Source: Pohlia nutans
Taxonomy: Eukaryota; Streptophyta; Bryopsida; Bryales; Mniaceae
Reading direction: 5' to 3'
Length of the DNA: 64,000 nucleotides
NCBI GenBank assembly: GCA_022496805.1
Contig: CM040086.1
Coordinates: forward strand, 9,674,501 to 9,738,500
Shown here one piece after another: positions 1-11,822 of this stretch. The position numbers and the translations under genes were made by a program. Positions within the stretch are counted from its first letter, which is position 1; each line of letters starts with the position of its first letter. The notes under the pieces were generated by a model. It was not told where the DNA came from, searched no databases, and saw nothing but the letters and a program-made list of their open reading frames with translations.

Positions 1-800
1 CAATTCACACATTATCATTTTTCAGCACCCTAATCCATTTATCTAATTCATCATTTTGAGGGTGAGATTCCTCCTGCCTAATTTGCAAGCACAATATATG
101 AGAATCACAAGGCATAAAATCAAGATTCAATAAACTACAATCAAATGATGGTGAGGAGTCACTTGTAGTTTGACTGCCGGGACCACTCCCTTTTCTGCTA
201 CCAATCGCACCTACAGTACCAATCTTGGGACGGTGCCCTCGTCTCCGAGTAGGTATTGGCTCCCCTATACATATGACAAACTGCTCTACAATAGCATTGC
301 ACAAAGTCACAAACCACTCAAATCGAGTCGTTGACGAACTTCTCGCAATTGTTGCCCTGCCGAGATCGGTCTACCTTCGATGCTCGCACTCTGACAGATG
401 TGAATTTGTCTTGGAAGTAATGACAATGCATGCCTAGATCCTTTAGTAGTAGGAGTGGACAATGTTGCATCTTTTTCCACTATCCTCTTCCTACGTAGTA
501 CGCAAAGGGAAGAAGGGCCTAAATTCCAAATCTCTTTCCTCTATCAATCCATCCACTCAAACAAAGGAATTTACGACATTTGAAAGAGGTGGAGGGGCGG
601 GATTCTCACATGTCTGCGAGTCGCCTAGGAAGGCCATGAATGATAGCGGCTTCCTCACTAGGCCACCAAATTTCCCTTAGGCCATAGTTGACACCGGAAA
701 AGAAAGAGTTGGTGTCTCCTTCCGTATGCTTGTCCGTCCAGCCAAACAAGCGAGCAATGTGGCGTCGAAACAAAAACTTGAAGCTGCGAGATTTAGACCT
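1..800 (-). other. Degenerate minus-strand coding patch, family not recognised
   Basis: On the minus strand there is an open frame at 310-5 (101 codons). Upstream of it, around 780-610, another stretch reads RHIARLFGWTDKHTEGD and later LREIWWPSEEAAIIHGLPRR before a stop. The two pieces are in different frames with stops between them, so no intact gene is visible. The phrase 'aacttgaa..tgcgagattta' near 775 recurs near 1,565, which suggests repeated, probably transposon-derived sequence. I do not recognise the family; a decayed DNA-transposon protein is only a guess. Confidence 0.3.
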
Positions 801-2253
801 TACATGTTTTTAGCAAATGCAAAGCATATTACAAAAAATAAACATGAGACCTAACACATGAGTTCAAAAATTGACTCTTAGTTCCTCAAATTCTTCCCTC
901 ATCCAAAAGTGCACATTCTCCATTATCTCTTGAAGGAGCAAGGGTTCACGCCAGCAAAATTCCAAATCGGTAGGAAATAATAATTTAGATGGCCATAAAT
1001 TTTATATCATCAGAATTAGTGATGCACATTGCATGTGCTTGTAAAAAACACAAATACATTTGAACCGAACGAAGTCTACGTAAGACCTACTCAAAACTTC
1101 CAAAAATAACATCAAACACAATTTATACTCCTTGGTTCTTTACCATGCTAAGCAACTCAAGCATAGAGCCCCAATTAGGAAAAAGATTATCCCCATTTTT
1201 GTTTCCTTTCACCCACAAATGCAACTTCCATCACTGATTCAGTTGATAATAAATGAGTGTAGCCATATGAATTATCAATTTATCCCTCTAGATCAGTTTA
1301 ATTTTCAGTTTTCAAACCAAAAATCTTTGGTCCTTCAATGTTGTGCTAACATCAAAATTTGTGAGTGCAATCGATCAACAATCTATACACCCTATAACAA
1401 TTGATGAGCGATCTCTGAGTGCTCTTTGTGTCCATAATTCCATATATTTGACATGTTTTCATTCTAATAGCTAAACTTCCAATGCAAGTTGCAATTTTAA
1501 TCACATGTGCACACAATAATAGAAATTACATCTAGGTACTAGAAAGAGCGACAAAAATGATAAGAACTTGAAATTGCGAGATTTAGGCACAACCGGCCAC
1601 TGCATTCCCTTTGGCAGCAATGGAGAACACAAATAATCTTCCTTTAAGCACCAAAACACTTCAAGCGACCATCAAATGACTTGTTGTTGCTCATCCCGCA
1701 ACCAACGCTCCAACTTGGATTTGAACTCCCCTCCACCCAAACCCCTAATTTTTAAAACAACATGGGAAAACATAGTTTCAGACTTGCAATGTTCACAAAT
1801 AAATTGCAAAGCTTTTGCCCACCCACCAAACCACTACCTCAACAAAGTCTAGCCACTCCAACGGACTTCCGCATTCACACTGAGCGGACACTACAACAAA
1901 AATAAAAAAATATGTCAAAAATATGAAAACCCCACTATTCATGGTACAGTTTGACAACACTCTGCGCATCTCAAACCAAGTAGCAAACGGTAGAAAAACC
2001 AAGCGGTAGCACACATGCAAACCGCAAGAGTTCAACAGGCAGAAGCCCCACACCAAGTTCACAAGCTCCCAAGGATCAAAATTGAAAAATCAGCAAAATT
2101 CAAGCACCGCATTGGATGCATCGGACGCCCACACCACTTCACTCCAAGGGGACCTTGTTCCGACCCTAAACCGTTCACTATAGTTCCCGCAGTTTTAGTT
2201 ATTCCAAGCAAATCGAGCCCCTCAAGCTTGCAATGTCGTTTAAAGGTTAAGGA
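801..2253. other. AT-rich intergenic DNA without recognised genes
   Basis: The open frames here are short, have no recognisable domain and do not join by plausible splice sites. A purine/pyrimidine-skewed stretch lies around 1,560-2,240. No RNA gene or clear transposon boundary was seen before the TTAA element that starts at 2,254. Confidence 0.5.
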
Positions 2254-2836
2254 TTAACCCCTAAAGGACCGGGGGTGTTTTTAGCCTAGCTCTTGTTTTC
2301 TTGACTAGCTCTTATAACAAGCTCAATTCCTCATTGGTGTGGGATAATTTTGATGATCGGCACTGTTGAAATCAAAGAAGACTTACATAGCTTTTGTATG
2401 AAAAAAAGATCAACAAAATCGCACAATTTTTGAGAAAATGCCACCGTTGAGAAGATTGATGGAACTTGTTCAAGGTATTTTGTACACATGCTGAAATCGG
2501 ATTGATCAAAAGTGCTCCAAAAAATCTGAAATTTTTACTGTGAGTAGAAATCATCATTTAAAAAACGTGGAAAAAAATTCAAGTGATTTGAATGTGCGAG
2601 GAAGAAGATATGAGGGTCTGAAGTGACACCTAAATACCCACTGTGCAACTCAAAAAAATCATCAAAAATTGCATACTTCATGAAATTTCGATCAAGAAGT
2701 ACTCACAGATTCAGCTCTTAAAAAGAACCAGGGTCTCTTTGTTGCTCACTTTACAATTCACAGTCCAACAACTCGAAATTCCTTACTTTCTCGTTCCAGA
2801 AGCCACGTGGTGGCCTCGTGGTCTTTTAGGGGTTAA
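2254..2836. mobile_element. TTAA-flanked MITE (piggyBac-like), 583 bp
   Basis: The left end reads TTAACCCCTAAAGGACCGG and the right end, read in reverse, TTAACCCCTAAAAGACCACG. Both outermost tetranucleotides are TTAA. The interior has no coding capacity. The ends match those of the elements at 6,767, 9,047 and 24,561, although the interior differs. piggyBac-superfamily elements are known to insert at TTAA, duplicate it, and start with CCC; the assignment rests on this analogy. Confidence 0.65.
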
Positions 2837-4895
2837 GAATGTTATGACTCACATGGATGTGATCGATAAAACATTTACTCACCAATATGGGAATATAGTT
2901 TTTACAACTTAGAAACCGTCAAAGACGTTTGGCACTCATTTTGCTAGAACATGGAAGCCAGACCGTATGCTACAAACCCTTGACTACAATATTAATTGGT
3001 CAGCTTTGGAACAAAGATAATTGAATTGTTGTGTTATAATTACCACCTTCCACTAAGTGCAGGCTTCTATGTGAGGATCGGTTGGATGAAAGGCACTACA
3101 AGACAAGAAATGAGGTCTCAAGACCACCCATACTCCACCCATTTTGGTAGAAATGAAAAATATACTCCTGGATTCTGTTCTGTTCACCCATTTTGGTGGA
3201 GCTTCTACTTTTTGTAGACCGACCATTCATACACGGAAGCCAACCTTAAGGACAGGCTTCCATGTGAGCATCGGTCCGGTGAATACAGCTAAAGGACAAA
3301 AAATGAGGTCCCAACTTCCACCTATGCTCTGTGAACATTGAAAGTGGCTTGCAAATCGAGTCACCTACTTCACGATGCCATCGGTAGGCTATGTGATTGG
3401 TTGCTTTATGAAAAATAAATAAATTTATCTATTGAATTACTCTACCGAGGGTGCATGGAAGTGGTATGTGCTTTTCTAATCGGTGGAGAGTTGAATTTTG
3501 GGACCGGCCCAACTCTTCATGGAAGGAGGCCCTAAGTATCTTGACCACTTTACCAGTTTCAGACAAGAGGAATTCACGAATTCTCCTTCAAGCCCAAAGC
3601 TTCGCCGGGTGACCCGGCTCCCCTGGTCAAACGTCGACACTTCCAAGTTCCAACACTCCCAGAATGTGCATCATTAAAGCGCCCGGCCATGCAGTTCGGT
3701 TGCCCCACTAGGGTGTGTAAAATATGTGATTTGGAGGGGGCCGCAGAACGGCAGTCAAGAGCGTTCTGTGGTAGAGACTCACTGTTCAAATCCCATGGAA
3801 TATTTTATCTCCAAGGTATTGGGTTTTTAATGAATGGAATTGAGAGTAAGTCACAGCTTTGGACTGGGAATATTACTTCCTTGAGAACCCTGACGTTATT
3901 CAAATCATTGCTCCTTCGGCCCAATTCTCAACGAACCCCCCCGGCCCTTCCCCATGCAACCCGTCCCTCATTCTTAATTATTACCTGCAGCAGCGTGCCA
4001 CTCCACGACATGAAAGCTGTCACCCTTACTGGGGTTGAAATCGGTAGAAATGCTGCAAAGTCATTAGTGTCTCTGTGCTGATCGATGCAGTGCCCGATCA
4101 AGTTCAGAGTTTGGTGGGGCATGCTTCGGTGAGTCCGATCCAGCCCTTCTTGCAATCTGGGGAGATAACTTGAGGAATCATTGGAAAATGACTGACAGTT
4201 CTTTTGCTTCGTATAAACATTGCTGTTGTTGATGATGTGCTAGCTTCTCAAGTAGGCTATGGCGTCGGTCTTGCTGAATCCGTTTGTGTCTCGCCACTGT
4301 CAATAGTGTACGTAAATCTGGCTGTCTGTGTTTGTATTCATGCCAGCTGTTTTGTTTGGAAAGTGTAAAGGTCATTTTTGCCTGTAAAGCTTTTGGTAAC
4401 TTGCGCAAGGACAGTTGGTTCAGTGCGGTGTGTAAGAGAGAGACTCTCTCTCGCTTGCCCTCTCTCGCTTGACACTCTTGTTTGTTCGGGAGAATCACAA
4501 CATCATCTGTACATGCACCAGCAATTAAGTACTGTCAGTTGCAGACCCATTTTTGCTTGTGTTTGTATCGTGGGTTCCTTCATCCACGGCTTGATGAAGG
4601 ATATATTGTTCTTTTTGAAGGGTTTTTGAGGTGCCAATAGTTTGGGTTTGCTGAAGAATTCGCAGAAGGGAAACTTTCGAATGCCATTCACGCAGTGTGG
4701 TACGTGGAAGTCAGCTTGTGATTGATTAATTCTCGTGAGAAGGGGAAGGCCGAATAACATGCACTGGGAATAATTTTGTTTGGTGCCCAGGAATTTGAAG
4801 ATGGCGCGATGGGTGTGAGGTAGAGGAGGCCGGCGTTTGGAGGGGCGCGCCGGGGCAAAGCAGGCAGGCGAGGCAATTAATATAAGGGAGTGAGA
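2837..4895. other. Spacer and upstream region of the first MCA1 gene
   Basis: A partial tandem duplication is visible: the phrase 'aggcttc(t/c)atgtgag.atcggt' occurs near 3,061 and again near 3,260, with similar sequence following each. The rest is non-coding. The last 100 bases before the MCA1 start become GC-rich, as expected for a 5' UTR or core promoter. The TATAAG at 4,881 lies only 15 bases before the start codon, too close to act as a TATA box for a normal leader. Confidence 0.4.
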
Positions 4896-7800
4896 ATGGC
4901 CGCCTTATTCAATTGGGTGGTGATGGGCGATGTGGCCAATGTGGGGCAGCTGGCGGGGATCAACGCGGTGCAGCTGATCGCCATGGTGGTGAAAGCGGCC
5001 AACAACGCGCGCATGCACAAGAAGAACTGTCGGCAGTTCGCGCAGCACCTGAAGCTGATCAGCAACTTGCTGGAGCAGCTCAACCTGACGGACCTCATGC
5101 GGCGCCCCGAGTGCCGCGAGCCGCTGGAGCTTCTGGAGCAGGCGCTCCGCAAGGCCGTGGTGCTGGTGGAGAGCTGCCGCGACAAGAGCTACTTGTACCT
5201 GGTGGTCATGGGCTGGAATTACGTCAACAAGTTCCGCGACTACCAGGACGAAATCGACAAGTACCTCAAGCTCATCCCCCTCATCTCCCTCGTCGAAAAC
5301 AGCCGGGTATGCCTAGCTATGCATATATTCATGCATCTTTCAAACCCGGTTTCAAATCTATCTTGTACCTTTAATTGCTAACACAGGGCACCTTGACACA
5401 TTCACCAGGTAGTAAATGGTACAAAAATGATGGTGAATTCGTGGTGAACACTTGCTAAATTGAAGTGGTTGCTCAATTTTGCAAGTGTTCACCACGAATT
5501 CACCATCATTTTTGTACCATTTACTTGACAGTGAATCGGTCAAGGTTCCCTGTGTAATTGATATCGTAGACACACCAATTACCGTGCGTGTGACACTTTG
5601 ATCTTTCAATGAATCATGTTAATCACACTATTTTCTCAATTAAAATTAGTGGCCAGCTTAGATTGTTGTTATAAAAACCCCACCTTTTGAAAGAGATACT
5701 CCCTCCGTCCCAAAGGTTTTGTCCAACTTGTTTGCTTGGTATTTCTTTGAGCCAATTTCATTGATCATATTGTAAGAAACATGATTAAAAAAAGGTTCCA
5801 AATTATGTCACTAGAATGATTGAAGAACATTGCATGTGTTCATTGCAACCTAAATAAAATTAGCCACAAGGAAGTATTTTTTTTGACCTACTTAAAAAAG
5901 CACTTTCAAACATGACTTTCAAACATAACAATAACTTTGGGACGGAGGGAGTACAAGGGAGTGAGTGTTTTGCCTCTTAATTTGATTTGGCTCTGCCCTT
6001 CACCGGACGCTCTCAATAGTACTTAATATTTCTGAATTATGCTTGTACACCTACCTGAATACGGACTTCTTTGCTCTTTGAATCCGAGTTTGTATCTCGG
6101 TGTTCGGTATTTGGAAGTGTTCGGTGATAGGCGTACATATAATATATATTGATCTAGCAACTCATGTAATATAGATGCAGCGCCAACTCATTAATGTTGT
6201 GGAAATGAATTGCCCCCAAATGCAGGAGCGTCTGCGAGCAATCACGAAAGACAAACGACTGTACACGATGGAGGATTCGGATGTACAGGTGCAGAAGACT
6301 CTGCTGAAGCCCGAGCGCACCAAGCGTGATTCACTCCGTTTGTCTCAACAGTTGTCCCGCCGCTACCCGGGCATGCCGTTGGACCTTGCCCTGCGCGAAG
6401 AGAATGCCAAGCTGCGGAAAGAGCTGCAACACATGAGGGTTAGCAACGTTCAATTTAAACTCAGAGATTTTAATTCAGTCCGGCTGTGATACGATCAGGA
6501 GAATATATCGATTCTTAACCCCTAAGCGTCCACTGTGTATTTTCTGTAATGTAGGAAAAGTGGACCCCCTGCTGCAAATCATCTTTTTGTTTGTGTGAAG
6601 ATGACTTCAGTTTGACACGATCGACATTGTTGACCTTGTAGGATAGAACAAGAGCTTTAAATTGATTTGTATTGTAATCAGAAAACCGAGGTAAAATGAG
6701 AAAATGCCACCGTTGCAAAGTTCATTGGTGCGGATGGCCATATTGGGCGTTTTAGACGCTGAGGAGTTAACCCTTAAGGCCACCAGGTGGCTCCTGTTTT
6801 TTTCAGTGATTTTAAGTAGGTTTTATGTAGATTCTTTTTTGTTAATTTAAAACAAATAAATTATTCAACACATGTAATATTCTTCACTAATTCCAGTGAT
6901 ATAAAATTTGGTCCCATTCAAATCATAATTTTCACAATATGATCGTTTAAACTTGTCATTTTAAAACCATGAATCCTTGGTCCTTTAGGGGTTAAGGGTG
7001 CCAACTGAACGTGCAGGCATGTAGGGAGTTGGAGGAATGCGACGTGATTGAGCACCTGATCGACTTCACAGAAGCTGCCGCAGCTGACCCTGTGATCCTT
7101 AAGGAAGCCATGTCTCAAATAGCTGAAGAGGATGAGCCTGGCGAAGAGGACGAGAGACCCAAGTCGAGGTCTCACAAGATTACCGTTGAAACTGTGGTGA
7201 AGGAGTCGTCACAGCGTCATGTCAAGCATCCAAAGCCGTCCTTGTATGTGCCGATCATATACTCATTTCTAACTCGTATGCAAAGAATTTATCACTGTGC
7301 AAGAATTAATGCAGTGGAGTTAGTTGGTATGCAGCCCTAGAACATACTCCCTCCGTCCCAAAATCATTGTCCTAGTTTTTGGCGTGTTTTAATTTAACAC
7401 ATTTTTTTGCCATAAAAACCGTCTCAGTACTCGAAAAATGGTCTATCTTCAATAGTACTCCGTAGTATGTAGTTTTTGTGTCACTCTTGTTGTCCGCCCT
7501 GTTTGAAGTGGACAAAGCCCACGTTTGAAGTATAAAACATAGGACAAATATTGCAAAAACAATTTTGCCAAAAACTAGGACAATAATTTTGGGAAGGAGG
7601 GAGTATTAAGTTTTCAGGAATTGGTTCAGTGGTTTACGTTTTTCTTTTTTGCAGGCAATGTTACCCTCACCAGAAGCTCATGTATGATGGAGCAGCAAGG
7701 AAAGATTCTTCTCACCCATCGTCAGCCTGCAACAGTGTCCGCAGCAGGAGCTACCACATCGATAACTGGAACTATGGCATCTGCAATTGTTGCGCTCTTG

Positions 7801-9671
7801 ATCCCTGCTTATGTACGTTAAGTGTTTTGATCGATATATCATTGCTTGTTTTGATTGCATTGCCACTTCTTCACGGTCTAAGAGAATCGACAATAATTAA
7901 TGGGCATGGGTCATTCTCCAAAATATGTACCAAACACAGGAAGCTCATAATGGTTTCCCTGTGTGCGTTTCCCCTTTAGTCTCACTTTTCCCAGTGAGCC
8001 TCAAGAGTTGAACTTTCCTTTTACAAGCAGGTGAGTCAACATTAAACTGGTGAATAAGCAGCTTTAAGACTCAGTGGGAAAAGTGAGACTCGCAGGGAAA
8101 TCACACAGGGAATCACATATGAGACCCTGGTGAAACCCGCCTGCTTTTGGTTGCTTTGGAGAGTCCTTTGGAGAGTAGCTAGAGACAAGAAAGTCATGAT
8201 TTTCATTTAAAGAACAATTTTGTAGTGTATTTTTTCAATTTTCATTCACATGATCATCATTCTCATTCAATTATCCCAAACTTTATACCAAAAAAGTGTT
8301 ATTTAATTTTCATTTAGAAAAGTCTTTGGTGAGTCATTAAAACCACTGCTGAGAGAGCTATTCTAGTGCTTTTGATAGCTAATTGTTTACAATATTGCTT
8401 TCATCTTGTACTATGTGTTTTATATACATGTTGGAAACATTGACGTATCACTTTCCTCTCTAATTTCAATTTAAATCAAACATCACATTGAAAATGCCTT
8501 GAAAAAAGCACTGAAAAAGCACTGCTGGCAACTTAGGTGGTACGTGCTTCGGTGAATTGTCATGTATGAAAATTTGATGAATTCGTTCTATAAGGCATCT
8601 TGCATGCTTTTTGTAGCTGTTTTCTCGAAGTTGTATGCTAAAATAGAACGTGGTGTGGATGGTTTTTGGAAACAGGTGTTGAAACTTTCTGCTACCCTTG
8701 CGAGACATTCACTCTCGTTGCCAGCACAGTCACAGAGAACCAGACCTGTACGTTGCTCTTTCCTTACTGTATGAAGAAGATGAAATATCTAGTAGAAAGG
8801 GGTTTTTGGATACGATTTTTTGGGTGTTCATTTCACTGAAATGAGTAGAGTCAGCCTTTAAGGATTTCTGGATGTTCATCGGCAACTGAAATTAGTTGGC
8901 AATCATGCAGCGCAAAACTGTGCGTGCTATCAACTGGCGTTTCATTCGCTCTATTGTGGGTGCTGTTGCTACACTTGTTGTGTGAGACGAAAGGTTCGCC
9001 AACGGTTCAACATTCCGGTAAGGATCTTTCCACACAGTCTAGCTAATTAACCCCTAAAGGACCAAGGGTTCATGGTTTTAAAATGACAAGTTCAAACGAT
9101 CATATTGTGAGAATTATAATTTGAATGGGACCAAATTTTACATCACTGGAATTAATCTCGGAATTAGTGAAGAATATTACATATGTTGAATCAAAAAATT
9201 AACAAAAATTAACAAAAAAAAATTCTATATAAAAGCTACTCAAAATTACGGAAAAAAACAGGAGCCACTTGGTGGCCTTATGGGGTTAACAAGATCAATA
9301 TTTTGCATCTTCGGGTCAATTCTGCTCATGAGACCCTGTTCACTAATTCCTTGTTTCTCAATCTTTAATTGCCACGTTAGTACTGATGAGGAGATCGAAC
9401 TCGTGCAGGGTGATTGTTGTGGCGACTACTGGACGCATGTCTGTTGTTGCTGTTGTGCAATTCTTCAAGAATTGCACGAGCTTCGGTATCAGGAGAAGCA
9501 GGGTAAACTTATAAACTAAATCCTGTCACAAAAAATTAGGAGCTGGCATGCTTCGAGGTGTCATTGTATTAACTGAGTTGAGAGGTTGTTACTGATTATT
9601 TCTTGTATTCTTTCGCAGCTCGGACAATGCAATACCCACCATCAGAACAGGAGATGGAGTGCTATAGATGA
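4896..9671 (+). CDS. MCA1: MCA1-type mechanosensitive Ca2+ channel, intact
   Basis: Eight exons are inferred: 4896-5306, 6226-6438, 7017-7243, 7655-7812, 8676-8747, 8911-9017, 9409-9502, 9619-9671. They join in frame to 444 aa (Arabidopsis MCA1 is about 421). Plant MCA proteins are plasma-membrane, stretch-activated Ca2+-permeable channels. The N-terminal domain carries the diagnostic AANNARMHKKNCRQFAQHLKLI. A coiled coil lies at about residues 190-208 (REENAKLRKELQ). The C-terminal PLAC8/DUF614 region has the Cys clusters CNCCALDPCLC, CGCCCYTCC and CCCCC. The membrane segment near residues 13-30 has Asn23 where Arabidopsis MCA1/2 have the functionally important Asp21. The EF-hand-like stretch is less acidic than in Arabidopsis. 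ATG 4896 was chosen because it gives an N-terminus matching the family in length. Long introns contain MITEs. Confidence 0.93.
5382..5554. mobile_element. Tourist-like MITE in MCA1 intron 1
   Basis: A near-complete hairpin of 173 bp. The ends are CACAGGG..CCTTGAC and its complement, and TAA is duplicated on both sides (5379-5381 and 5555-5557). A 3-bp TAA/TTA target duplication is typical of PIF/Harbinger (Tourist) MITEs. The inner stem around 'aaaatgatggtgaattcgtg' is almost perfectly self-complementary. Confidence 0.7.
5699..5951. mobile_element. Stowaway MITE in MCA1 intron 1
   Basis: Canonical Stowaway ends CTCCCTCCGTCCCAAAG and the inverted copy GGGACGGAGGGAG are flanked by TA. It is 253 bp and non-coding. 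The interior (tttgaaagtgcttttttaag, complement here) matches the element at 29,728, so the two belong to one subfamily. Confidence 0.9.
6515..6770. mobile_element. TTAA-flanked MITE, subfamily also in the MCA1 paralog
   Basis: It begins TTAACCCCTAAGCGTCCAC and ends GGCGTTTTAGACGCTGAGGAGTTAA, in intron 2. The interior is very similar to the element at 20,673-20,899, which sits in the same intron of the second MCA1 copy in the same orientation. Its right TTAA (6767-6770) is also the left TTAA of the next element. Confidence 0.7.
6767..6997. mobile_element. TTAA-flanked MITE abutting the previous one
   Basis: It starts TTAACCCTTAAGGCCACCAG and ends CCTTGGTCCTTTAGGGGTTAA, just upstream of exon 3. 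It is a reverse-orientation relative of 9,047-9,289; both contain the 'aggagccac(c/t).ggtggc' end and the 'ccatgaaNccttggtcctt' end. The right boundary may be off by two bases. Confidence 0.7.
7347..7603. mobile_element. Stowaway MITE in MCA1 intron 3
   Basis: CTCCCTCCGTCCCAAAATCAT at the left and the inverted CCAAAATTATTG..GGGAGGGAG-type end at the right are flanked by TA (7345-7346 and 7604-7605). It is 257 bp and non-coding. It is the relative that allows the interrupted Stowaway at 32,072-37,025 to be recognised. Confidence 0.85.
7955..8112. mobile_element. Inverted-repeat MITE in MCA1 intron 4
   Basis: The ends TTCCCTGTGTG and CACACAGGGAA and the inner block GTCTCACTTTTCCCAGTGAG and its complement form a stem of about 45 bp. 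No clear target duplication was found. The end motif resembles the CACAGGG end of the Tourist-like element at 5,382. Confidence 0.5.
9047..9289. mobile_element. TTAA-flanked MITE in MCA1 intron 6
   Basis: It starts TTAACCCCTAAAGGACCAAG and ends in TGGTGGCCTTATGGGGTTAA. It is 243 bp, non-coding, and the same subfamily as 6,767-6,997 in the opposite orientation. Confidence 0.75.
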
Positions 9672-9862
9672 ATTTCAAACAGAGATCGAAACGCCTGCCT
9701 CCCTCCCACTTCAGGATCATTTTCAAGGTAATTAGAGATCTGATCAATTACAATTGCGTGCTCGGATCAATTGTACATAATCGATCAGAGGGGCTGTTCC
9801 ATATCTAACATAATTTCCCACGTTTTCTTTTCTTTGGTGTCTTATACTAGACAATGTGCTAT

Positions 9863-10196
9863 CACTATAACAAAACATGGTAAAAAAAAAACTGCAGTCA
9901 AAATTGATTGCGGTTCTTTTTGCCACGTTTTTGTGCATACGCACGTAGTGGGCTGTTTGCTTTTTTTGCAATTTCTGACTAGAATCTTTAGAATGTTGGG
10001 GCGTGTAATATACCGTTGGAAAGGTATTAAAAATATCTTTCCAATGGTATATTACACGCCCTAAATTTCCAAAAATTACAGTCGGAAATTGCAAAAATCA
10101 GTGGTTGCGCGTGTAGTGGGTCTGCACAAACACGTGGCAAAAAGAACCGCGGTCAATTTTGACTGCAGGTTTTTTTTACCATGTTTTGTTATAGTG
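9863..10196. mobile_element. Full-length hairpin MITE downstream of MCA1
   Basis: The two halves are inverted copies of each other along almost the whole 334 bp. They run from CACTATAACAAAACATGG at the left to its complement at the right, with the fold-back point near 10,030. No target duplication is obvious. It may lie in a 3' UTR intron: a GTAATT donor-like site occurs at 9,728 and a TGCATGCAG acceptor-like site near 10,228. Confidence 0.6.
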
Positions 10197-10204
10197 TGTT
10201 CACT

Positions 10205-10435
10205 TTGCAATTTGATCTTGCATGCAGACCCTCTTGTGACAAAATTCAAGCTTCACGCACTTCGAGCTGGTGGTCTTCCAGCTTCAGGGATGGGAGCTCT
10301 TTCTTCGGCTTGGAATCACCCGGGTCACCATAATAGGAAACACAGGAAGATTTCGCCGCCTTAGGCCCGGAGGCTAACGCTGCGAAATCTTCCTGTGAAA
10401 GCGAATTCTGGGGCTCTGGAGTAGAGATCACCTAT
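10205..10435. other. GC-richer segment with a short perfect hairpin
   Basis: Base composition rises here, which could mark a 3' UTR or an unrecognised exon. Both strands are open for 60-90 codons without a recognisable domain. Inside it, CACAGGAAGATTTCGC (10,339) is perfectly complementary to GCGAAATCTTCCTGTG (ending at about 10,395), with a loop of about 27 bases. Confidence 0.3.
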
Positions 10436-10717
10436 TAGATCAGTATTCTCTACAAGCTTAATTAATTCTCAAATTGTAAATGACTTGTACAAATACTTAT
10501 TATTGATTGTGCAATGACCTTGTAATCACTATGTAGTGAAGAGTTGAGTAGCATGAAGTCCTTTGGATTTTGTGTGTGAATTCGTGTCAGGTATTGTTCA
10601 GCAAATTGCAGGAAGTTTCAGATGCTAAGGTTTATCAATATGGTCACAAGAACTTGAGAGGATTCTGTGACGGTGTCTAGATTTTCAGTCAAAATGACCG
10701 ACTTCAAACACTCCAAC
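10436..10717. other. Spacer without recognised features
   Basis: AT-rich DNA between the GC-richer segment and the hAT-like MITE. No open frame of interest and no repeat boundary were seen. Confidence 0.5.
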
Positions 10718-10972
10718 CTCGGGGAGGTCACTCTTTGTATCATTTGAGTATCACGTGTGAACAAAGGGTATTTAAAAGCACCCTAAAATTTAAAAATAAA
10801 ATATTACTATAATTAGTAATATTTTAAGAATATTCTCATTTTTATTCTTGTAATGAATTGTGAACAGTCTATATTAATGTAAATCATTTATAAAAATTAT
10901 CTTCAAAGATTTATTTGGACCCTATCTTTGTTCGCACGTTGTTACGTAATATTTGGAAGTGACCTCCCCGGG
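10718..10972. mobile_element. hAT-like MITE with 8-bp target duplication
   Basis: The ends CTCGGGGAGGTCACT and AGTGACCTCCCCGGG are flanked on both sides by ACTCCAAC (10710-10717 and 10973-10980). An 8-bp duplication is the hAT signature. The interior is AT-rich and non-coding. The ends resemble those of the 19,433, 21,681 and 31,083 elements, and a decayed close relative lies at about 62,393-62,661. Confidence 0.8.
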
Positions 10973-10980
10973 ACTCCAAC

Positions 10981-11822
10981 ACTGGAAAGGTAAGCAGCCA
11001 CTAGTAGGAAATGTGTCGTTTTTCACTTACTATAAATGAAATAGAAATGAACCGTGCGAGGCACATGGGTTGTGTTGATGTTGGTGAGTAGCTTTGGTCA
11101 CAAGAAGACAGAAATATAGGCATAATATTCTGGCATTGTTCATTGTTTTCACAAAGTGGGGAATGAAAAACGACAGGTATGCTACTAGTGAGCTTGCACA
11201 TGCTGATGGGGTTTGTACTGAAATGAAATGTTACAGTGGAGTTCATGCTAAGAAGTTCAGATACCGTATGCATGTGCCAGCTTGTGGGTTGTACTGAAAT
11301 GCTTCAAGGCAGTGGAGTTGACCAAATAAAAGTTAATGGCATCAATCTTGATACCAACATAACATTCTTGACTCTTGAGCTGCTTTGATTTGGCCCCTTT
11401 TGTGATGTTCCTATTTTTTACGAAGAAACGTCTTGAATTGAAGGTGTTCAATGCTATTGTGAAGGCATCAATTCTAGTAATGATTTGTATCATCAAACTT
11501 TAAAAAAATGTTTTAAATACTCATTTAATGAATTTAGAAGCATTTATTGTTGGATATTTGCCAAAATTACAAATTTTGTTTTTCAAAAGAGAGAAGATCA
11601 TCACTTTCCTAAAATAATAAGTTTTATAACACTAAGGCAGTGTTGAGGTGTTTGTTTTTAAAACATTTTCCTTGGATTGACATGATTCAAATTGGGTTGG
11701 AAAGTAGACTTGATTTCCTATTTGAAAATATTTTCATTTGTTATTATTTATTTTTATTTTCATCCTAAATAGCCTGTAAAAAAAGGGAAACAACCGTAAA
11801 TTGGTCGTTCGGTCATTTAGGG
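10981..11822. other. Spacer without recognised genes
   Basis: A loose internal duplication ('gggtttgtactgaaatg..' and '..gggttgtactgaaatg') is visible around 11,200-11,320. Otherwise it is plain AT-rich sequence with short, unsupported open frames. Confidence 0.5.

Noticed and set aside
1..800. Harbinger Myb-like or transposase gene on the minus strand
   Set aside because: The composition looks coding, but no motif is firm enough and the frame is broken, so only a degenerate patch is reported.
3700..3810. tRNA-like T-arm (gttcaaatccc) near 3,786
   Set aside because: No acceptor stem, D-arm or A-box could be found at the proper distance, so it is not called a tRNA.
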